Source: Mesaphorura yosii
Taxonomy: Eukaryota; Arthropoda; Collembola; Poduromorpha; Tullbergiidae
Direction of reading: 5' to 3'
NCBI GenBank assembly: GCA_009869945.1
Contig: WIXG01000177.1
Coordinates: forward strand, 62,001 to 126,000
Length of the DNA stretch: 64,000 nucleotides
Below are positions 58,430 to 64,000 of the stretch, piece after piece (position 1 is the first letter of the stretch; each line of letters begins with the position of its first letter). The translations under genes were made by a program, and so were the position numbers. The notes beneath the pieces were generated by a model that saw only the letters and a list, made by a program, of their open reading frames with translations, did not search any database and was not told the DNA's origin.

Positions 58430-59906
58430 TTACGCTGAAGTATAAAATTCTGCAGCTTTCTTGGAGGCGGTAGCCGCTTTGGCTTTGGATATGGCCTTGG
58501 CTTTTTCGATAGGCGGGAGGTATTCTTCGTCAGAGTCCGATGATGACTGAGGAGGACGCAAATCTTTCGCATTGAGTTTGGAAGCTGCTTGAGTAGGCAC
58601 AGGGCCCTGAAAAAGTTGGAATCTTGGAACTGCGTAGCACATAAATGGAGTTCTTGGAACATCTTCCGGATTTCTGTACCGGGGCTGTTCTCTCATCGGA
58701 AGAAGAGACCGTGGAGGCGATGCTAGAGCTGAAGCAATGACTTGAGGAGCCCACGCCACGACAGAGCCAGTAGAAGATCCTGGTTGGGCGATTTTGCCTG
58801 GGCCTTTGCCTGTGCCAACAGACTGAGCGGAGCCAACTCCCTGACCATTGTGAACGGCGTCCCGATGAAAGCCGGCGGCACTGACACTGACGGGGCGACA
58901 AACTCGGTTACCGAACTGCGCTTGATAACTCCTTGTTGTTTGCTGAAAAACCAATTAGAAATAATTGCTTGACAAGTGCGAACCCTACAGGATTTCCGCC
59001 TTTCCGCCAACTATTGCTGCTTAATTAGGTGAGGTGGGTGACTCGTCGTAAATTGGTTCTTGGAAATTTCAAGAAGGCGACCTCAACTTCGAGCAGGGGA
59101 TTGCTTAGAATCACTGCTGATTGTGTTGATGGTCGCCAAATACATTGACTCAAGTTACTTGGGGCAGTTCGAATCTTTTCTGATAAGCCGACGAACTTTG
59201 TCTTACATGGAAGAAGGAATTCCAAGCAGCTAGCTAATGACTGAAGACTTTATCTTATCCTTTATCCTTCTAGAATCTACGAACCGGTATCTTCGCTCTC
59301 AACTTCTGCTGTTTGCTGCTCAGCTGCCCTTCCCTTTAAAATGACTACCTACGCTAGACCTGACTGGTGGCTACCGACTATGACCTTTGACTGCTCGTTG
59401 ATGATTCAGCACGCACGGACTGACCGATGGCTCATGTCGTCAGTGTAAGTGACTCTGATATCATCCCAGGCCAAATCAGCCAGGCAGCCCGGGACTTACC
59501 GCCAATATCTTCCTGAATTTCAATTGCTGTTGGCTAATTGGCTTTGGCTTTGGTGGTGCCATTTCAATCAAGAAAGCTGCCCCGACGCCCCGCTAATTCA
59601 CTACTAAAATCCTGAATAGGGACTAAAATAGCTAGAATTGGACTACACCACTGGAAATGGACAAATTCTGGAATTTCGGAGAAAAAACTTTGTAAAAAAA
59701 ACACAACTAACCTGATCACATCGACACCAGAAGCAGATTGAGAGTCGTCGGCAGTTTGATATCTTCTTCTGCGCATTTCGAACGACGAAGTGGCCGTTAC
59801 CCGAATTGGCAGGCAGGCCAGTCGTCAATTGTGTCGGTGGGTCAACGACTTGCTGCTTCATTCTGCGTTGCTTGAGAGCCTGGCTGCTTGACTGCACGTT
59901 ATTCAT
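58430..59906 (-). CDS. small unrecognised protein with two possible first exons
   Basis: The main exon 58942-58430 (acceptor tttttcag, stop TAA) encodes 170 aa starting QTTRSYQAQFGNRVCRPVSV. A Gly/Ser middle is followed by PRTPFMCYAVPRFQLF, an acidic patch QSSSDSDEEYLPPIEK, and a Lys/Ala tail. Two upstream exons end in phase 0 and fit it. Exon 59562-59500 (MAPPKPKPISQQQLKFRKIL, donor gtaagt) gives 191 aa. Exon 59906-59712 (MNNVQSSSQALKQRR..., ending CFWCRCDQ, donor gttagt) gives 235 aa. The first has the stronger donor. No domain is recognised. The basic N-terminus and the SDSDEE patch resemble nuclear or RNA-associated small proteins, but this is only composition. There is no signal peptide or membrane segment. 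Confidence 0.5.
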
Positions 59907-62900
59907 TAGACTCGCTAAACTCAGCTGGAATGGAATGGAAGTGTGAATTTACTGTCAGGCCAACGAATTCGCCAGTCACCTTGGCCTTGGTTGTGTCCAC
60001 CAATAAGCAATTTCGACTTTGGCTTTGGTGTTGGCAGGACTCCGGACTCAGAGGTCTTTGCCTTCTCCGTTCTGCTGCTGCCGCTGCAATGCTACGCATG
60101 AATACGCTGAACTACGAATGCAAGGAGCGGGCACAGGCAGGCAGGCTTTGGAGAGGAGAGCACTTTGTTCTCTTTTCGTGTGAGAGGTGGCGACTCTCTC
60201 GCGTCTCTCTCAAATACGCATACGCACGGAGACTCACTTAAGTCTTTTTACGCGATTCGAATTTGGGAATCGGTGGCTTAATGAAATTGAAGACGGAGAC
60301 GGCTTCCAAAGAGCAGCGGAAAGGGAGCCGTAACCCAATTTGTAGACCACATATTAAGTCAGAAAGGAAAGTGTACTGAAAGGACTGGAAAACGGCGACG
60401 GGAAACCACTTGACGGTGATTGCATTTGCAAATTCTCATCAAAGGAAAATGAAGAGCGAGATTGAGTTCAGATACCCGCACGCTGCGCTGAGGGGAATCG
60501 GATCAATCCCGAGTCGACGACTTCAAAGCAGCAAGAACTGCAGCGAATGAGGGATGCAATCTGATAAGTTAAATAAATTAGGTGGCTTTGGACTGCCGTA
60601 ATTTGTAACTCGTAATTCGTGTTTCGAAGTAATGGAATGACGCAGGGTTTCGATGATTGCAAATCGAGCAGACCACATTAAAGTTTCGTATTAATTATCG
60701 GGCAGGGCAGGGCAGGCTCCGTTTTATTTTTGCCTCGTTTGTAAAATCTTTTCTGTGTACTCGACCGGCCGGCCGGCTTTCATTTCTTAATCTCCTCGTC
60801 GTGCATTGTCCGTCTTTGTGTTCCGACAGTGCCGTGCCGTGCCGAAAAGGAGCCGCCAACCCGTTCGTTCCTTCTTCTTTCGTTCTTCTTTCGTCTTTAT
60901 CTTCCGATCTCAGCCCGGCTAATGCTAATCCCATGCACACAAGCACCGACAGAGGTTGACCCGGAACGAAAGGAGATCAGCCCAAATCTTGCAGAAGCAA
61001 TTTGTTTGTTCTTCTGCTGTCATCCAACTCGTCAGTCTGTTTACCACTCATTTACTGGCTACTTATTTGCTTGCTGCTATTTACGTCTAACTCGAAAAGC
61101 AGCGAAAAGCGAAATGGTGATTTCGATTCCAAAATCCAAAAGCACGACGACGACTTGTCTTGTCGGCGGCCTTTCCCTTTGCCGTTTCCCTTTGCCGTTT
61201 CCCTTTGCCATTTACAATTTACTCGAGTCTTTATTAAATTCGAATCAAATCTCTCTTCTTCTCTCCGGCCCGAAGCCTCGAACGTTGAAGGATTCGTATT
61301 CTGCATCCCGCATCTTTTCTCATCTTCTTGCTGATTAACTGCCCGCAGCCGGTGGCAGGCAGGCAGTCGAGGGAACAATCAGCCGCTCATGAGACGAGAG
61401 AGGAGAAATTAACATGCGTGCAAATTCAAAACACAAAATGTAAAGGGCTTTTTATTAAAAATATTTGAGTGGTTCCCATATTTTGATCTTTGACGCGACG
61501 AGGAACATAAACACTCACGCTTGTGCATGCGTGCGCGTGCGTCTGCGATGATATTTCAATTTCTATTCAAATACCAAATACGCAGGCGAGGAGAGGGTCG
61601 TGCAAAAGTCAGGAGAGGCCGGGAAAGTTAAAGTTTGTTGAGGCACTTGAGAGTTGAAATGTCGAAGGGGTGGCGTGCCGAGTGGCTTAAGCGCGATGAT
61701 TCATGTTCTTGTCCACTCGACACTTGAGCGACGAGTCCTCGACGAGAGCCCGACGCAGGTCGCAGCCCTTAATTGACTTGTGCGTCGTGTGCGTGCAGGT
61801 GATGGCCACTTTCCGTGCCCGAGCCGTCCGTGTCACTAAGCCTCTTCAGAAGTCGGTAATTAACACTCTACGTCAATCTCGTCGTCACCGCCGCCCGCGC
61901 CTGCGCTGTTTACTTCCGCACCCGACGGAGCGGAGCGACGCAGAAAACTGGAACTCATTTCTGATTGTGTCCATTTTTCTGCAGCGGCCCGTTTCCTTCC
62001 GGCTTCTGCTCCAAGTTCAAGTGCACGACGCACGCTGCACGCTGCTAAAAAACGAGATGCGACGATCGGAAGGGCGACGATGCGATGCGAAATGCGATGC
62101 AGCATGGCAGCAGTTTAGTTTAGCGAACAATGCGTGCTCGTCCAGCCGGAGAGGATCTGTAAAAAATGAAGCGGAGGAATGAATGGCGGAAGTCGGGTTA
62201 GAGCGGCCTCGTGCCGGTGAAAGCGAGCCAGCCGGTCGTGACGACTGACGAGGTCGCCTCGACAAAAGGGATCAATTTCTCTCGAGTCTCAGAGTCGAGT
62301 CTCGCAAACGTGGTTCCATAAAAGCTGACTCGGTTAACGAATCTGCAATTGCAATCTGCGGGTGAAATGTGAGCTACAATTTATTAATTACGCAATCAGC
62401 CATCAGCCATCGGTAGCCGGAGAAATTCTGCGAGTCGAGCCGGTTTTGTTCCTGCATGAATTGTGCGTGCGATGCATCGCGATGCGATGCGGTTCGTGAG
62501 TGATGAAAGTGCGTAGAGAAAAGATACTGGGAACATGGTGCCCGTTGTTTCCCCCACGCCCGCCCGCCAGCCTGTTAGCTTTCCTGCTCGCTCGCGTTCT
62601 CCTTCTCGTTACGCTCGGCTGCGTCTTCCATCTTGGTCGTCGTCGGTCGTCGTGCAAGCATACACGTACGCATGCAGGGAGAAGGAGAAATCCTTTCTTC
62701 GATTTCGGAAGTGGAGATATGGCGCAGATCACTCCGCATTACGCAGCTCTCAGAGATTGTCTTCCACCATTTTCCTGCCTGCCTGCCACGGAAGTTTTTA
62801 CGCCTTGTGGGCGAAGAGGTATGAATGCCTCCTCGATTCCGTCTTCACGGCCGGCTGAGGAAAGCAGCTGGATGCCGAAAGCCTCCCTCAACCAGCAAAC

Positions 62901-64000
62901 ATAAGCGAGCTGAATCATTCGACTTTCTGCCAAAGAATAAGAAATGACTTGACTTGCTTGCAAGAAAGCGCAGCGCAGAGAAGAATCGATAAATCGCCAA
63001 TCCTGCAACTTCCGAAATCAGCCGCGTTTTATTCTTATTCTACTATCACAAAAGAAGCGTGTGCCGTGTTTCATTACAAAAGTAATTAAAGTGACGACGA
63101 CGAGATGCAATCGCGAGGACGAAAGGACGCAGAAATAGAATCACGGCACGGCTCGGAGAGATCACAAAAACAGTGCAGTGCAGCGTGGAAAACGATGAAA
63201 ATACTTCCGGTGCCTTCTTTTTTAATCCTCCTCACTACTCTGGAGCTCTGGATTGATGACATCACAGATGACGACGGACGATGTGATCGGATGCACCGGA
63301 AATGAAACTTTGAAATTATGCAGACGCGTGCCCACAGTCGAAGGGAGACTGACTGTCTTTCACTTTCATCTCTCTTTTGTCGTCATTCGCAAACGCACAA
63401 TTTTGACACGCAGCGGCACGGCAGCGAGCGAAGACGACGCGTCGTCGTTGCTGAGACTGACGGCGAAGGACGTCGATCGTCGGTCTTTATAGCGTCGTGG
63501 TCGTGGATTGGATTTTTTGACCCACTTAACCGAAAACTCAACTGCGCCCGTGCCCATGGTCGAATGCAAAGTTGGGCGTGCGCCTTGAGAGTCGGTACAG
63601 CGTAAAGCGTAAAACCGAAGGTTTTGAAATTGCGCATTCATCCAGAGCAGCGCAGCGCTGGAAGATGAGTCCCATTGCAGTACAGTGCAGTGCACTTTTT
63701 GTAGGCTGCTCTGCCCTTCAACTTGAACTCATTTCTTACTCAATCAATGAAAAGTGGTTCCACTTCCCATTTCCATGGCAAGTCGAACGCCATTACGCAC
63801 GCTTCGATTGGCGTTCTCTCAAGGCTGCTGTGTTCAAGGCCAGCCAGCGATGAACGTCTTGCATCTCGAGCACGAGATGCCTGACTCGAGACCGAGACCA
63901 GGTGATTGAGAACTCCCGAAGCATGGCAAATGAGTTGTGACACTCAGCTTGTTGAAACTGTTGCTTTCGAGCAGCTGAACCGTCGACCGGCCCAGTTTCA
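59907..64000. other. right-end stretch without a supportable gene
   Basis: The plus frame 61703-62182 contains a possible start exon at 61802 (MATFRARAVRVTKPLQKS, then gtaatt), but no partner exon is convincing. Other frames overlap on both strands and look like chance. Repeats of gatgcgatgc-type words occur near 62080 and 62470. Confidence 0.4.
61172..61210 (+). repeat. 13-bp tandem repeat, three copies
   Basis: The unit tttccctttgccg occurs three times head to tail; only the last base of the third copy differs. Minisatellite-like; no role inferred. Confidence 0.9.

Noticed and set aside
61668-61700. tRNA-Leu/Ser-like A box (ggtggcgtgccgagtggcttaa...)
   Set aside because: The 5' half looks right, but there is no B box (ggttcgaatcc-like) or pairing 3' acceptor arm within 100 nt.
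61802-61855. Possible start exon MATFRARAVRVTKPLQKS with a gtaatt donor
   Set aside because: No second exon with matching phase and protein character was found before the window end.

Overview
This is an intron-containing metazoan nuclear sequence, and most likely arthropod. The strongest clue is an almost textbook five-finger Krüppel protein (minus strand, 7611-10091), together with a goliath-type PA-TM-RING ubiquitin ligase and a Rab3-GEP/MADD C-terminus. Introns are mostly 60-120 nt, with a few of kilobase size. Nothing points to a fly; a crustacean, springtail or other non-dipteran arthropod is an inference, not something proved here. No virus-like element, CRISPR array, rRNA or convincing tRNA was seen.

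Layout. 1-4882 (+) holds the last eight exons of MADD. 7611-10091 (-) is an intronless Krüppel gene between noncoding flanks of about 2.4 and 8.9 kb. 19003-24419 (+) holds two housekeeping genes packed head to tail: a HAUS5-like augmin subunit and ABCE1, with only 18 nt between the predicted stop and the next ATG. A decayed copy of an ABCE1 exon lies just downstream (24544-24705). 26136-27189 (-) is a two-exon class A GPCR with altered signature motifs, followed by a possible beta/gamma-crystallin-like exon on the other strand (27964-28197). 29063-39323 (-) holds two neighbouring exon sets for unrecognised low-complexity proteins. One set carries a signal peptide, and every internal exon boundary in both sets is phase 0. 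47697-52562 (-) is goliath (11 coding exons). 58430-59906 (-) is a small unrecognised gene with two possible first exons. 39.3-47.7 kb, 52.6-58.4 kb and 59.9-64 kb show no supportable gene.

Functionally the window mixes unrelated jobs: synaptic Rab3 exchange (MADD), transcriptional repression (Kr), spindle assembly (HAUS5), ribosome recycling (ABCE1), peptide-type signalling (GPCR), endosomal ubiquitination (goliath), and a secreted protein family of unknown role. Exon models were made by hand from open frame, GT/GC-AG sites, phase agreement and recalled family sequences; no alignment or database search was run.
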